Notes under the pieces: generated by a model
The model's input: only the letters and a program-made list of their open reading frames with translations
What the model was told of the DNA's origin: nothing
The model's database searches: none
Made by a program: the position numbers and the translations under genes
Assembly: GCF_022802975.1 (NCBI RefSeq)
Contig: NZ_JAFEVZ010000009.1
Span: 124,001 to 188,000 of the forward strand
Length of the DNA stretch: 64,000 nucleotides
DNA from: Flavobacterium pectinovorum
Lineage (GTDB): Bacteria; Bacteroidota; Bacteroidia; Flavobacteriales; Flavobacteriaceae
Direction of reading: 5' to 3'
Shown here: positions 19,840-29,438 of the stretch, piece by piece
How the letters are laid out: the number at the start of each line of letters is the position of its first letter
Numbering within the stretch: the stretch's first letter is position 1

Positions 19840-20802
19840 TTATGAAGTAGCTAAAGGATTTCGTTGTGCTCTAATAATAAAGAAAAGTCCGATTATAATA
19901 AATGGAATACTTAGCCATTGTCCTGTTGAGAAGTAACCTAATTCATTTTCAAAACCACCCTGGCTTTCTTTGACGAATTCTACAATGAAACGTACAACAA
20001 ATAAAAGCACTAAAAATAATCCGAATAAATAGCCTGATTTTAGTCTTGCATTTGTTTTCCAATATAAGAAAAACAAGATGGCAAATACAAAAATGTAACA
20101 AAATGCTTCGTATAACTGTGTAGGGTGTTTTGCTGGAACCTGAGCTAATAAATCAGCAAACTTAGGGTCTGTTGCAATGGCAGTGTAAGCTTCTTTTGGG
20201 TTACCGATTTTAGTTGCATTAACGGCTTCGTTTTTGCTGAACTGGTCATGTAAAAAACGAATACCAAATGCAGAAGTTGTTTCGTTACCGATGATTTCAG
20301 AATTCATAAAGTTTCCAATACGAACAAAAATTGCCCCACTTGCCACCGGAATAACGATTCGATCTAAAATCCATAAAACTGAACGATGTAATATTTTTTT
20401 ATTATAAAGATACATGGCAATAATAATTGCAATTGCGGCACCATGACTGGCTAAGCCTTGAAAGCCTGTAAATTCCCAACCATTGATGAATCCGAAGAGT
20501 GTTGATCCTTCATTTTCTCTAATTGGTAAAAACATTTCTAAAGGATGGTTTCTGAAGTAATTGTCTTCATCGTAAAAAAGAACTTGTCCTAAACGCGCAC
20601 CAAACAAAGTTGCTAAAACAGTCCATACAAATAAAGAATCTAGCTTGTCGATTGATTCGTTTTCACGTTCGAAAATTTTTTTCATTAAGAACCAGCCCAA
20701 ACCAAAGGCTATTACGAACATTAAACTATAGTAGCGAATCATAAAAAATCCTAAATCGATTCCCTCAGAAGGATTCCAAACGATGTTTAAAGCTTGTGTC
20801 AT
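19840..20802 (-). CDS. lgt: Prolipoprotein diacylglyceryl transferase
   Basis: A 320-residue inner membrane enzyme with about seven transmembrane helices. It contains the Lgt signature (RIGNFMNSEIIG) and the conserved GFQGLASHGAAIAI and PAKHPTQLYEA segments. It transfers diacylglycerol from phosphatidylglycerol to the lipobox cysteine, the first step of lipoprotein maturation. It is slightly longer than the E. coli protein (291) because of an inserted stretch around residues 184-218. It is the last gene of the minus-strand block, 66 bases after yidD. Confidence 0.93.
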   Translation of the reverse strand: MTQALNIVWNPSEGIDLGFFMIRYYSLMFVIAFGLGWFLMKKIFERENESIDKLDSLFVWTVLATLFGARLGQVLFYDEDNYFRNHPLEMFLPIRENEGSTLFGFINGWEFTGFQGLASHGAAIAIIIAMYLYNKKILHRSVLWILDRIVIPVASGAIFVRIGNFMNSEIIGNETTSAFGIRFLHDQFSKNEAVNATKIGNPKEAYTAIATDPKFADLLAQVPAKHPTQLYEAFCYIFVFAILFFLYWKTNARLKSGYLFGLFLVLLFVVRFIVEFVKESQGGFENELGYFSTGQWLSIPFIIIGLFFIIRAQRNPLATS

Positions 20803-20868
20803 GTAGTATTGTGTTTTTAGATAGTTGTAAAAATAAATATTTAAAACAGAGTATGTCTTTATTAAAAG

Positions 20869-21108
20869 TTAATGTTTGTGCGAACATTTTTTTTCCGGAA
20901 CAGGATCGTAACCAGTTCTCCCCCAGGGATGACAGCTTAAAATACGTTTCATTCCTAAGTATCCTCCATAAAATAATCCGTGTTTTTGCAGGGCTTCAAT
21001 CATGTAGCTCGAACATGTAGGTTCAAACCGGCATGATGCTGGTGTAAAAGGCGAAATGGCATTTTGATAAAAACGTACTAATAAAACAAACGGAGTTATA
21101 ACTTTCAT
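20869..21108 (-). CDS. yidD: Membrane protein insertion efficiency factor YidD
   Basis: A 79-residue protein with the whole YidD pattern: [32 protein letters not shown] and [11 protein letters not shown], with three conserved cysteines and a cationic C-terminus. It is a small inner-membrane-associated protein that aids YidC-dependent insertion. It lies 22 bases after cysS on the same strand, consistent with one operon that also contains lgt. Confidence 0.92.
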   Translation of the reverse strand: MKVITPFVLLVRFYQNAISPFTPASCRFEPTCSSYMIEALQKHGLFYGGYLGMKRILSCHPWGRTGYDPVPEKKCSHKH

Positions 21109-21130
21109 GATTTATTAGAAAATAAATTGA

Positions 21131-22609
21131 TTATATCGAAAAGCTGGTACCTTCTTTTCCGTCTTTCAATTGAATGCCTAAAGCAATCAGCTGATCCCGA
21201 ATCTGGTCAGAAAGAGCAAAGTTTTTATCAGCTCTGGCTTGATTTCTCATTCCGATAAGCATGTTGATTACACCTTCTAATTTATCATTATTAGTGTCTG
21301 CAGCTTTATCATCACTCAAGCCTAAAACATTAAAAACAAAAGCATTTACAGCGGTTGTGAATATTTTTAGATCTTCTGTACTGATCGTTTCTTTTCCTTC
21401 TTTTAATAAATTGATGTATCGAACGGCTTCAAATAATTGTGCGATTAGAATAGGTGTGTTAAAATCGTCGTTCATGGCATCATAGGACAACTGTTTCCAT
21501 GATGCTACATCAATTGAGCTTGTTGTACTTGTTGAAATGCTTGCTAAGGCATCAACGGCTTCCATCAGTCTTTTGTATCCTTTTTCTGCGGCCACAATAG
21601 CATCGTCAGAAAAATCTAAAATACTGCGGTAATGCGCCTGCAACATGAAAAAACGAGTTACAGATGCAGAAAACGGTTTGCTTAAAACGGTATTGTCTCC
21701 ACTTAAAATTTCTCCCGGTAAGATATTATTTCCGGTTGATTTTGCCATTTTTTTTCCATTAAGCGTAAGCATGTTAGCGTGCATCCAGTAATTTACCGGA
21801 GATTGTCCGGTGCAGGCTTCGTTTTGGGCAATTTCGCATTCGTGGTGTGGGAATTTTAAATCCATTCCGCCACCGTGAATGTCAAAGTGGTTTCCAAGAT
21901 ATTTAGTACTCATGGCAGTACATTCAAGGTGCCAACCCGGGAAACCATCGCTCCAGGGAGAAGGCCATCTCATGATATGTTCCGGTTCTGCTTTTTTCCA
22001 CAGTGCAAAATCCTGAGGGTTTCTTTTGTCAGACTGCCCATCAAGATCACGGGTGTTAGCAAGCATATCTTCGATATTTCTGCCACTTAAAACTCCGTAA
22101 TTGTTGGTTTCGTTATATTTGACAACATCAAAATAAACTGATCCGTTGGCAATATAACCAATTCCGGTATCGATGATTTTTTTGATGATTTCAATTTGTT
22201 CAATAATATGCCCGGTTGCAGTTGGTTCAATACTTGGCGGTAAAAAGTTGAAAGCTTTTAAGATGTCATGAAAATCAACAGTATAGCGCTGAACGACTTC
22301 CATTGGTTCTAATTGCTCTAAACGAGCTTTTTTGGCAATTTTGTCTTCGCCTTCATCAACATCATCTACAATATGGCCAACATCAGTAATATTACGAACA
22401 TAGCGAACTTTGTAATCCAGATGTAAAAAGTACCTGAAAATGACGTCAAAAGACATAAATGTCCTTACGTTTCCTAAATGCACATTACTATAAACCGTTG
22501 GTCCGCAAACATACATTCCAACATTTCCTTCATGGATTGGTTTGAAATTTTCTTTTTCACCCGAAAGTGAGTTGTATATTTTTAAGGGTTGTGATGTATA
22601 TAATGGCAT
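21131..22609 (-). CDS. cysS: Cysteine--tRNA ligase
   Basis: A 492-residue class I synthetase. It has the zinc-ligand region at Cys35 (YVCGPTVY), the HIGH-type signature HLGN (44-47), the zinc-binding [11 protein letters not shown] segment and KMAKS (287-291), a conservative KMSKS variant typical of CysRS. It charges tRNA-Cys in the cytoplasm. The length is usual. Nine bases before its start codon lies one arm of a perfect 31-bp inverted repeat, whose partner touches the folE stop codon. Its leader therefore consists of this element. Confidence 0.95.
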   Translation of the reverse strand: MPLYTSQPLKIYNSLSGEKENFKPIHEGNVGMYVCGPTVYSNVHLGNVRTFMSFDVIFRYFLHLDYKVRYVRNITDVGHIVDDVDEGEDKIAKKARLEQLEPMEVVQRYTVDFHDILKAFNFLPPSIEPTATGHIIEQIEIIKKIIDTGIGYIANGSVYFDVVKYNETNNYGVLSGRNIEDMLANTRDLDGQSDKRNPQDFALWKKAEPEHIMRWPSPWSDGFPGWHLECTAMSTKYLGNHFDIHGGGMDLKFPHHECEIAQNEACTGQSPVNYWMHANMLTLNGKKMAKSTGNNILPGEILSGDNTVLSKPFSASVTRFFMLQAHYRSILDFSDDAIVAAEKGYKRLMEAVDALASISTSTTSSIDVASWKQLSYDAMNDDFNTPILIAQLFEAVRYINLLKEGKETISTEDLKIFTTAVNAFVFNVLGLSDDKAADTNNDKLEGVINMLIGMRNQARADKNFALSDQIRDQLIALGIQLKDGKEGTSFSI

Positions 22610-22618
22610 AGTCTTAAT

Positions 22619-22649
22619 GTTTAATCGTTTAATCGTTAATTTGTTTAAT
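22619..22649. repeat. 31-bp inverted repeat, cysS-side arm
   Basis: Reads GTTTAATCGTTTAATCG... on the plus strand and is the perfect reverse complement of 23093-23123. It is built of GATTAAAC-type units and ends 9 bases from the cysS start codon. Confidence 0.9.
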
Positions 22650-22654
22650 TGTGA

Positions 22655-23028
22655 TTATCGGATTTGTTCTTGTGAAAGATAATATTTTTTTAGATTGTTT
22701 ATTTGATTACAAATTTTTTCAAGTTTTTCGCGACATTGAATGTATTATTGTTCTGAAATGTAGTTTAAATCTTTTGAAAGAATTAAATGGTTTAATGTTT
22801 CCATTGCTGAAGAATATGAAATTGTTAAAAATGTGCCTTGTCTTTATTTGTGTTTCTTGATGTTCCCTCAGCAATATTCGTAGCAATCGAAGAAGAACTT
22901 CTCTTTATCTGAGAGGTTATTCCAAATAATTCGTGAGAAGGAAATGCAATTGTCAATCTATAAATTTCTAAAATAAAAACTCGAGAATTTTGCCAGACTT
23001 CTAATTTTTCAAAAGAAAAGAGATACAT
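22655..23028 (-). pseudogene. Four-helix-bundle (S23 / 23S-intervening-sequence) protein, broken
   Basis: The intact 67-residue N-terminal part carries family motifs (FEKLEVWQNSRVF, FGITSQIKRSSSSIATNI, AEGTSRN). The frame stops early after KDKAHF. Reading on in the shifted frame gives LTISYSSAMETLNHLIL, SKDLNYISEQ, a stop at 22745-22747, then YIQCREKLEK through EQIR and a final stop at 22655-22657. With one base restored in the A-run at 22827-22831 and the nonsense codon read through, the total is 124 codons, the family's usual length. Two independent lesions make it a pseudogene. Family members occur inside 23S rRNA intervening sequences or free-standing, with unknown function. Confidence 0.85.
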
Positions 23029-23092
23029 GTTTTTTGTTTAATTTTTGATTTGTTTGATTGTTTAATCGAAAAATTAGGCTTCTGATGAAGCG

Positions 23093-23123
23093 ATTAAACA
23101 AATTAACGATTAAACGATTAAAC
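23093..23123. repeat. 31-bp inverted repeat, folE-side arm
   Basis: The perfect reverse complement of 22619-22649. It ends on the base next to the folE stop codon. CGATTAAAC just before it pairs with GTTTAATCG at about 23070 to form a local hairpin. Confidence 0.9.
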
Positions 23124-23795
23124 TTAAAATTGCGTATCCAATTTAATGTAATCCAGAAATTCTCTTTTCGTTTGCGGATCTTTGAATTTTCCGCCAAATT
23201 CAGATGTTACAGTACTGCTTTCGATGTCTTTAATTCCTCTTGAGTTAACGCAAAGGTGTTTGGCATCAATAACACAGGCAACATCTTCAGTTCCTAAGGC
23301 TTTTTGTAATTCCTGAACAATCTGCATAGTTAAACGCTCCTGAACCTGAGGTCTTTTTGCATAATATTCTACGATACGGTTCATTTTTGATAAGCCAATA
23401 ACTCTTCCGCTTGAAATATAAGCAACGTGAGCGCGGCCGATAATTGGCAGTAAATGGTGTTCGCAGGTTGAATAAACAGTAATGTTTTTTTCGACTAACA
23501 TTTCACCATATTTGTAATTATTGTCAAAAGTAGAGGCTTTTGGCTGTTTTGCAGGATTCAAACCTCCAAAAATTTCTTTTACAAACATTTTTGCTACCCG
23601 GTTTGGAGTACCTTTTATGCTGTCATCCGTCAAATCCATTCCAAGTGTCTGAAGAATGTTTTCAACATCTTTTTTTATTTTTTCTATTTTTTCTTCGTCA
23701 CTTAAGTCAAATGCATCTTTTCTTAAAGGGTTTTGTGCATTGGTGCTAAAATGATTGTCTCCTATTTCGTCTAAAAAATCCTCGTTATTTATCAT
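23124..23795 (-). CDS. folE: GTP cyclohydrolase I
   Basis: A 223-residue protein, the same size as the E. coli enzyme (222). The zinc ligands Cys111 and His114 (STCEHH) and Cys182 (HLCVNSRG) are at the expected positions, and KGTPNRVAKMF and SGRVIGLSKMNRIV are conserved. It converts GTP to dihydroneopterin triphosphate for tetrahydrofolate or pterin synthesis, as a toroidal decamer. The N-terminal 30 residues are not conserved. It lies upstream of cysS on the same strand, but the 505-bp inverted-repeat element separates them. Confidence 0.95.
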   Translation of the reverse strand: MINNEDFLDEIGDNHFSTNAQNPLRKDAFDLSDEEKIEKIKKDVENILQTLGMDLTDDSIKGTPNRVAKMFVKEIFGGLNPAKQPKASTFDNNYKYGEMLVEKNITVYSTCEHHLLPIIGRAHVAYISSGRVIGLSKMNRIVEYYAKRPQVQERLTMQIVQELQKALGTEDVACVIDAKHLCVNSRGIKDIESSTVTSEFGGKFKDPQTKREFLDYIKLDTQF

Positions 23796-23942
23796 TAAAA
23801 ACTACTATTAGTATGGGTATATTCTTTTAAGGCGGTAAAGATAATTAATAAATAGGAAACCTTTTCTATCGTTTTTACTATTTAATTGCTCCTTTTTGGA
23901 TATAATTTAAATTAAAACCAAATGTATGTTTGTTATAAAGAC

Positions 23943-23975
23943 AAAAGACAATAACCCAATAAGTTATTGTCTTTT
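23943..23975 (-). terminator. Intrinsic terminator after the aminotransferase
   Basis: A perfect 13-bp stem AAAAGACAATAAC / GTTATTGTCTTTT with a 7-base loop, between the aminotransferase and folE. T-rich on the minus strand. Confidence 0.85.
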
Positions 23976-23996
23976 ATAAGTCTGTAATAGCTATTA

Positions 23997-25193
23997 CTAT
24001 TTTTTATTATAAATGATAAGCGCTTCTTTTAATATGTTAACAGCAGTAATCAAATCTTCTTTGTTTAATACATAAGCGATTCGAACCTGATTTAATCCCA
24101 TTCCCGGAGTTGAATAAAAACCGGCAGCAGGTGCAACCATTACAGTTTGCCCGTTTAAATCGTAACTTTCTAAAAGCCATTGGGCAAAATCTTCAGAATT
24201 TTCTATTGGCAATTGTGCAATGCAATAAAAAGCTCCTTTAGGTTTGGTTACGATTACGCCATCAATTTTGTTTAGTTCGTTGATTAAAGTGTCACGACGA
24301 CTTTTATATTCTGAAATTACTTCATCAAAATAACTTTGAGGGGTATCGATAGCAGCTTCGCAGGCAATTTGTTCGATTGTTGGCGGACTTAAACGTGCCT
24401 GTGCAAATTTCATTACCGTTGCTAAAACCTGTTTGTTTTTTGTTACTAAACACCCAATTCTGGCACCACACATACTGTAACGTTTGGAAACCGAATCAAC
24501 CATGATGACATTTTGCTGTACATCATCTAAATTCATTACTGAAAAATGTTCGTCGTCTCCGTCGTATAAAAACTCACGATATACTTCATCGGCAATTAGA
24601 TACAAATCATGCTTTTTTATTAAGCCTGCCAATTGTTTAATTTCTGATTCAGAATATAAATAACCGGTTGGATTTCCGGGATTGCAAATCAGAATGGCTT
24701 TTGTTTTAGGTGTAATTAATTTTTCAACCTCGTCAATATTTGGTAAAGCAAATGCAGTTTCGATTGTAGAAACAAGCGGTACTACAGTTGCACTTGTTGA
24801 TGATGCAAATGCGTGGTAATTAGCATAAAAAGGCTCCGGAATAATGATTTCATCTCCGGGATCTGTAATTGTGGCCAGTGCAAAAAGTAAGGCTTCAGAG
24901 CCACCAGTGGTTACAATGATGTCTTCTGAGTTAACGTTTACATTTTGGCGCTGGTAAAAATGAGCTAATTTTTTTCTATAGCTTTCATATCCGGCAGACG
25001 GACTGTATTCTATAAGTGTTAAATCAATATTTTTTACCGCCTCGATGGCCACCTCGGGTGTCTTGATATCCGGTTGACCAATGTTTAAGTGATACACCTT
25101 GTGTCCTTTTTTCTTTGCTAAATCTGCAAAAGGAGCCAGCTTGCGTATCGGAGATTCAGGCATGTTTTTGCCTTTGTGTGAAATTGTTGGCAT
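23997..25193 (-). CDS. Class I/II PLP-dependent aminotransferase
   Basis: A 398-residue fold-type I aminotransferase. It has GGSEALLFAL, ICNPGNPTGYLYS (PLP-ring asparagine), IADEVYREFLYDG (aspartate and tyrosine to PLP) and the Schiff-base lysine in SVSKRYSMCGARIGCLV. The C-terminal RIAY segment provides the substrate carboxylate arginine. It is most similar in appearance to the aspartate/aromatic aminotransferase subgroup, but the amino donor cannot be fixed from sequence alone. Cytoplasmic. Transcribed alone on the minus strand, with a terminator on its 3' side. Confidence 0.88.
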   Translation of the reverse strand: MPTISHKGKNMPESPIRKLAPFADLAKKKGHKVYHLNIGQPDIKTPEVAIEAVKNIDLTLIEYSPSAGYESYRKKLAHFYQRQNVNVNSEDIIVTTGGSEALLFALATITDPGDEIIIPEPFYANYHAFASSTSATVVPLVSTIETAFALPNIDEVEKLITPKTKAILICNPGNPTGYLYSESEIKQLAGLIKKHDLYLIADEVYREFLYDGDDEHFSVMNLDDVQQNVIMVDSVSKRYSMCGARIGCLVTKNKQVLATVMKFAQARLSPPTIEQIACEAAIDTPQSYFDEVISEYKSRRDTLINELNKIDGVIVTKPKGAFYCIAQLPIENSEDFAQWLLESYDLNGQTVMVAPAAGFYSTPGMGLNQVRIAYVLNKEDLITAVNILKEALIIYNKK

Positions 25194-25316
25194 GAGTATA
25201 AATTATTGAAGTGCAAATTTGCATTTTTTTTTCGAATTTAACGTAAACAATAGAAGGAGTTGTGAAAATGTAACAATAATCAATTTTTTTAGTAATTTTA
25301 TAATAAAAAATTATCA

Positions 25317-26636
25317 ATGAAAAAATATATCATATTGTTTTTTGGGCTTTTGATATCTTTTACACTCCATGCTCAGGATGATTTTTTAATTGAAAAGAAT
25401 AAAAAGAAAGTTGTAATTCCCTTTAAGCTAATTAATAATTTAGTTTTTATCCCAATAAAAGTTAACGGGGTTGAGCTGAATTTTTTATTAGATTCAGGTG
25501 TTGATGAAACGATTTTATTCAGTATGGAGGATAAAAAAGAGGTTAGTTTTAAAAATGTTCAAAAAATTAAACTCCGTGGATTAGGAAGCGAAGAGGAAAT
25601 AGAAGGTTTAAAATCAACCAACAATATTCTGGAAACACATGGTTTAAAATCGATAAATCATTTGGTTTATATTATTTTAGATCAGAGTTTCAATTTATCC
25701 TCGCATATCGGAATTCCGGTTAACGGAATAATTGGATACAAGTTTTTTAAAAATAATGTTGTAGAAATTAATTATCAAAAGAAAAGAATTTTTGTACATC
25801 AAAATAATGAATTAGTTAGAAAAAAAATAGATAAAAAATTTACAATACTGCCTATTACCATTGAAAGGTCTAAACCTTATGTTATGGCTACAGCCTTAGT
25901 TGAAGATGAAAATATTCCGGCAAAATTACTTGTGGATATTGGTAACAGTGATTCATTTTGGGTTTTTGAAAATGACAAAATAAAATTGCCCAAAAAGAAT
26001 TTTCCTGATTTTTTAGGAAAAGGCTTTAGCGGAGATATCGAAGGGCACAGGGCTAAAGTTTCTAAATTTTCGCTTGCCGATTTTGAATTTAAAAATCCGA
26101 TTGTTTCCTTTCCTGATTCAATTTCCATAAAAAATGTAAAAATGGTTGCTAACAGGGTTGGTTCAGTTGGAGGTGAAGTTTTAAAAAGATTTACAATCGT
26201 TATGGATTACGCTGATAAAAAAATGTATCTGAAAAAAAACAACAAATTCAATGAACCTTTTAGTTATAATAAAAGTGGAATTACAATTCAGCATAATGGT
26301 TTGCAATGGGTGCAGGAAACGGTTCACTTAGAAACTGTTCGGGTCATTACTTCAATTGATGATAGTAATGAAGGAAGAAGGGATGATTTTAGATATAAAT
26401 TTCAATTAAAACCTATTTATGAAATTGTAAATGTCCGTAAAAAATCAGCAGCTGAAAAATGTGGACTGCAAAAAGGAGATGTAATTATTAGCATAAATAA
26501 TAATAAACCTTACAAATATACTTTACAGCAAATTAATAATCTTTTAAAATCTGAAGAAGAACTTTGGATTAATTTAGAGGTTGAACGTAATAACGTATTG
26601 TTAAAATTCCGTTTTCGATTAGAGGATGAATTGTAG
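25317..26636 (+). CDS. Retropepsin-like aspartic protease with C-terminal PDZ domain
   Basis: A 439-residue protein with a signal peptide (1-20, ending LHAQ). The first half contains a retropepsin-type motif LNFLLDSGVDETIL with Asp59 in DSG. The second half has a degenerate LLVDIGNSDSFW with Asp207 in DIG. Residues from about 365 form a PDZ domain (AAEKCGLQKGDVIISINN). Exported single-chain retropepsin-PDZ proteins are widespread in Bacteroidota, but their substrates are unknown. The DSG/DIG pair instead of two DTG motifs makes catalysis uncertain. Monocistronic. Confidence 0.8.
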   Translation: MKKYIILFFGLLISFTLHAQDDFLIEKNKKKVVIPFKLINNLVFIPIKVNGVELNFLLDSGVDETILFSMEDKKEVSFKNVQKIKLRGLGSEEEIEGLKSTNNILETHGLKSINHLVYIILDQSFNLSSHIGIPVNGIIGYKFFKNNVVEINYQKKRIFVHQNNELVRKKIDKKFTILPITIERSKPYVMATALVEDENIPAKLLVDIGNSDSFWVFENDKIKLPKKNFPDFLGKGFSGDIEGHRAKVSKFSLADFEFKNPIVSFPDSISIKNVKMVANRVGSVGGEVLKRFTIVMDYADKKMYLKKNNKFNEPFSYNKSGITIQHNGLQWVQETVHLETVRVITSIDDSNEGRRDDFRYKFQLKPIYEIVNVRKKSAAEKCGLQKGDVIISINNNKPYKYTLQQINNLLKSEEELWINLEVERNNVLLKFRFRLEDEL

Positions 26637-26781
26637 CTTTTTTTGTGGTTTATTTTTTTTTAAACTTTGATAATTAGGTAGTTAATCAGATGTTTTTTTA
26701 GCTAAAATATTTAAATAAGAATATTTTTTGTAGTTTTATTCAATAATTTGAGTATTTTTAACAAAAAATTAATGATAATTT

Positions 26782-29409
26782 ATGGTTAAAAAATACTTCT
26801 CTTTAATTGCTTTTAGCTTCTATCTATTTATTTTTCTGTTACTTCCCAATAAAAATTTTGCACAATGTGCAGGTAATGACAATGTAAACGAATTTATTTG
26901 TGATATTGCTGATCCTGTAAATCAAGCGATATCGTTATTTGCTTTGTTAGGAGGAAGTCCCGTACCCGGAGGAACTTGGTCGGATGATTATGGCGGCCGT
27001 GGACTCGATAAAGTAAACGGAATTTTAAACGGTCATGCAATTCCAAAAGGAGGAACCTATTCTTATACTTATACCGCTCCGGCTTCGGCAGGCTGTACAG
27101 ACAATACAGCTACCGTAACCATTACAATTGGTGCATATGCGGGTGTTCCTGGTCAATTTGCAATTACCTGCAACCGACAAGGAACCTATAATCTTTTCAG
27201 CATGTTTGATGCAAATGTAATGGCGCCACATAGAAACGGTGTATGGACAAACAATGAAGGAGCAGTTGTAGATTCAAATGCTCCTATTTCAACATTAGAC
27301 GGAATATATGATTATACATATACCGTTCCTGCAGTAACAGATTGTTCTCCGATACCACCAGCGCCTACAAAAGTTACTTTAAGAGTGTACAAATCACCAA
27401 ATGAAGGAATTCCTACTGATAAATTATTATGTAATACTGAACTTGCTGGCTACACCAATTTTGACCTGAATGATTTACTTGCCGGAGAAGATACTGATGG
27501 ATCGTGGAATGATCCAAGACTAACATCGCCTACCGATCATTATATAAATCTTCAGAAATTATATGAGACTTATGGCGAATCGACACATAATTTTACTTAT
27601 ACGGTTTTATCTAAAAATACAGTCTGTACTGACAGGTCAGCAACAGTATCGATTACATTTGAGAATAAACTTGATTTTACAGGAGCAAAGCTTGATATAG
27701 TATCTGATATTTGTGAATCTGATATTTCCACAGCAACTTATACAGCAATACTAAAACAAGGCGCGCAGCCAATTACCAACGGTTCATACAAAGTTACCTA
27801 TATAGTATCAGGTCCAAATGGAGGAACACAAACTGTGACGGCAAATTTTGTAAATGGTGAAATGAGTTTTTCTGTACCACGTACTTTTTTTAGACAGGTT
27901 GGGAGTTTTACCATAACCGTTACAGATATTGTGGCAACAAGCAGCAAAGGAGCGTGTGTTAATATTGTTAATAATTTATCAGATGTTTTGCATGTTTATA
28001 AAACACCAGTTTTAACCGGGTCCGTACTGACATTGGCAACAACCTGTCAGAATAAAAGTTCTCAGGCTTTAATTTCAAATGCTTCAGGATTAGAAAACGG
28101 AGCTTATACGATTTTGTATAATGTTTCAGGATCAAATACAGCAACAGCTCAAACAGCAACAGTAAATGTTGCAAATGGAAGTGGAAGTTTTACGATTCCT
28201 TCAAATTTAAATTCAAATAGTGGTAATTCAATTATTACGATTACTAACATTACCAATGCAGCGACTCCATATTGTACTAATACTGCTAATTTAAACGGAA
28301 ATTTGATTATAAATAAATTACCGGATGCAACAAACTTAAAAATTGAAGTTTCAGACAACTGTTTTAATAAAACTTTTTCAGCTTCTGTTACCGGTTTAGG
28401 AACACTGACGAATGTTACCATTTCATATTTGTTATCTGGTAGTAATTCAGCAGTACAGTCAGAAATTTTGACCGTTACGGATGGAAAAGCTAATTTTACT
28501 ATTCCGGCTATTTTACTTCCAAATACTGGTTCTACGACTATTTCTATTACCAATCTGGTAAACAATGATACAACTTGTGATGTCAATCTGACAACAGTTT
28601 CTGATACTTTTGCGGTAAACCCAATTCCAACAGCTCCTGTTGCAGTCAATCAGCCTTTTTGTAAAGCTGATGGAGCTACGATTGCAAATTTAGTCCCAAA
28701 TGGAACTTCGTATAAATGGTACAATTCATCAGCCCTTACCACACCTTTAGCTAATAATTATATTTTAAAATCAGAAGATTATTGGGTAACCGAAACATCT
28801 GCTGCTGGGTGTACATCTGCAGCTACAAAGATTACAGTTACGGTAAGTAATTTGCCGGCACCTGTTTTAGATTCAGATGGTCAAAATTTTTGTGGACTGG
28901 ATAATCCTACTATTTTAGATTTGTCTAATAATACCAATGCATCAGCAACAGTAGTTTGGTACGATGCTTTGACTAATGGAAACTTACTGTCATCCACAAC
29001 GCCACTTAACGATAATGCAATTTATTATGGGTTCGATTTTTTAACAGCTGCAAACTGTATTTCTGAGGATCATCTGGAAGTAAAGGTTTCCTTAAGCCAT
29101 TGTGATGATTCTGAGTACGAAACATTTTTTGTTCCTGATGGATTTTCACCAAACGGAGATAATGTAAATGATACTTTTACGATTCTTAAAATTGATTTCT
29201 TATATCCAAATTATACCCTCGAAATTTACAATCGATACGGAAATGTCTTGTTTAAAGGAAATAAAAACAAACCTGACTGGGACGGGAAAACTTCTGAAGG
29301 AGCAGGCTTTGGTGACGGAATAGCGCCAAATGGAGTCTATTTTTATGTTATCCATTTTAATAAAGATAATAAACCGCCTCAGCAAGGCCGTCTTTACCTA
29401 AATAGATAA
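26782..29409 (+). CDS. Multidomain surface protein with T9SS type B sorting domain
   Basis: An 875-residue protein. The signal peptide is 1-27 (NFA before QCAG). Residues 29-296 hold three repeats, each with a G-x-W-x-(D/N) start and a YTYT...C-T end. Residues 297-613 hold three Ig-like repeats of about 105 residues that share VSG(P/S)N and SFTIP / I(T/S)ITN. Residues 614-771 hold two copies of a KWY / VVWYD module. Residues 782-875 form the gliding-motility-associated C-terminal domain (VPDGFSPNGDNVNDTF, YNRYGNVLF, NGVYFYVI), which is the type B signal for export by T9SS. It is expected as a cell-surface adhesin-like filament. It starts an operon with PorP/SprF and OmpA-family genes. Confidence 0.88.
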   Translation: MVKKYFSLIAFSFYLFIFLLLPNKNFAQCAGNDNVNEFICDIADPVNQAISLFALLGGSPVPGGTWSDDYGGRGLDKVNGILNGHAIPKGGTYSYTYTAPASAGCTDNTATVTITIGAYAGVPGQFAITCNRQGTYNLFSMFDANVMAPHRNGVWTNNEGAVVDSNAPISTLDGIYDYTYTVPAVTDCSPIPPAPTKVTLRVYKSPNEGIPTDKLLCNTELAGYTNFDLNDLLAGEDTDGSWNDPRLTSPTDHYINLQKLYETYGESTHNFTYTVLSKNTVCTDRSATVSITFENKLDFTGAKLDIVSDICESDISTATYTAILKQGAQPITNGSYKVTYIVSGPNGGTQTVTANFVNGEMSFSVPRTFFRQVGSFTITVTDIVATSSKGACVNIVNNLSDVLHVYKTPVLTGSVLTLATTCQNKSSQALISNASGLENGAYTILYNVSGSNTATAQTATVNVANGSGSFTIPSNLNSNSGNSIITITNITNAATPYCTNTANLNGNLIINKLPDATNLKIEVSDNCFNKTFSASVTGLGTLTNVTISYLLSGSNSAVQSEILTVTDGKANFTIPAILLPNTGSTTISITNLVNNDTTCDVNLTTVSDTFAVNPIPTAPVAVNQPFCKADGATIANLVPNGTSYKWYNSSALTTPLANNYILKSEDYWVTETSAAGCTSAATKITVTVSNLPAPVLDSDGQNFCGLDNPTILDLSNNTNASATVVWYDALTNGNLLSSTTPLNDNAIYYGFDFLTAANCISEDHLEVKVSLSHCDDSEYETFFVPDGFSPNGDNVNDTFTILKIDFLYPNYTLEIYNRYGNVLFKGNKNKPDWDGKTSEGAGFGDGIAPNGVYFYVIHFNKDNKPPQQGRLYLNR

Positions 29410-29438
29410 CCTTCATTTACATTTTTAATACATCTCAA

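Larger units (their letters stand above)
22619..23123 (-). mobile_element. 505-bp element: S23-family pseudogene between perfect 31-bp inverted repeats
   Basis: The element fills the space between the folE stop codon (23124-23126) and cysS. Both ends are the same 31-bp repeat in opposite orientation, with no mismatch. The only cargo is a broken four-helix-bundle (S23/IVP) gene. An additional GTTTAATCG within 23065-23080 makes the folE-side end a hairpin. No transposase is present, so if it moves it depends on other functions. A related, gene-less version lies before valS. The assignment as a mobile element is inference from the layout. Confidence 0.55.

Noticed and set aside
22610..22649. T-box riboswitch before cysS or valS
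   Set aside because: No specifier loop, T-box sequence or antiterminator is visible, and T-boxes are not typical of Bacteroidota; the gaps consist of short inverted repeats.
22651..22860. Plus-strand open frame of 69 codons in the folE-cysS gap
   Set aside because: It lies antisense to the shifted C-terminal part of the S23 pseudogene, is rich in hydrophobic residues without any family pattern, and has no promoter.
28149..28649. 166-codon minus-strand open frame inside the type B adhesin gene
   Set aside because: It is an antisense shadow of low-complexity Ig-like repeats; the plus-strand frame has a signal peptide and sorting domain.
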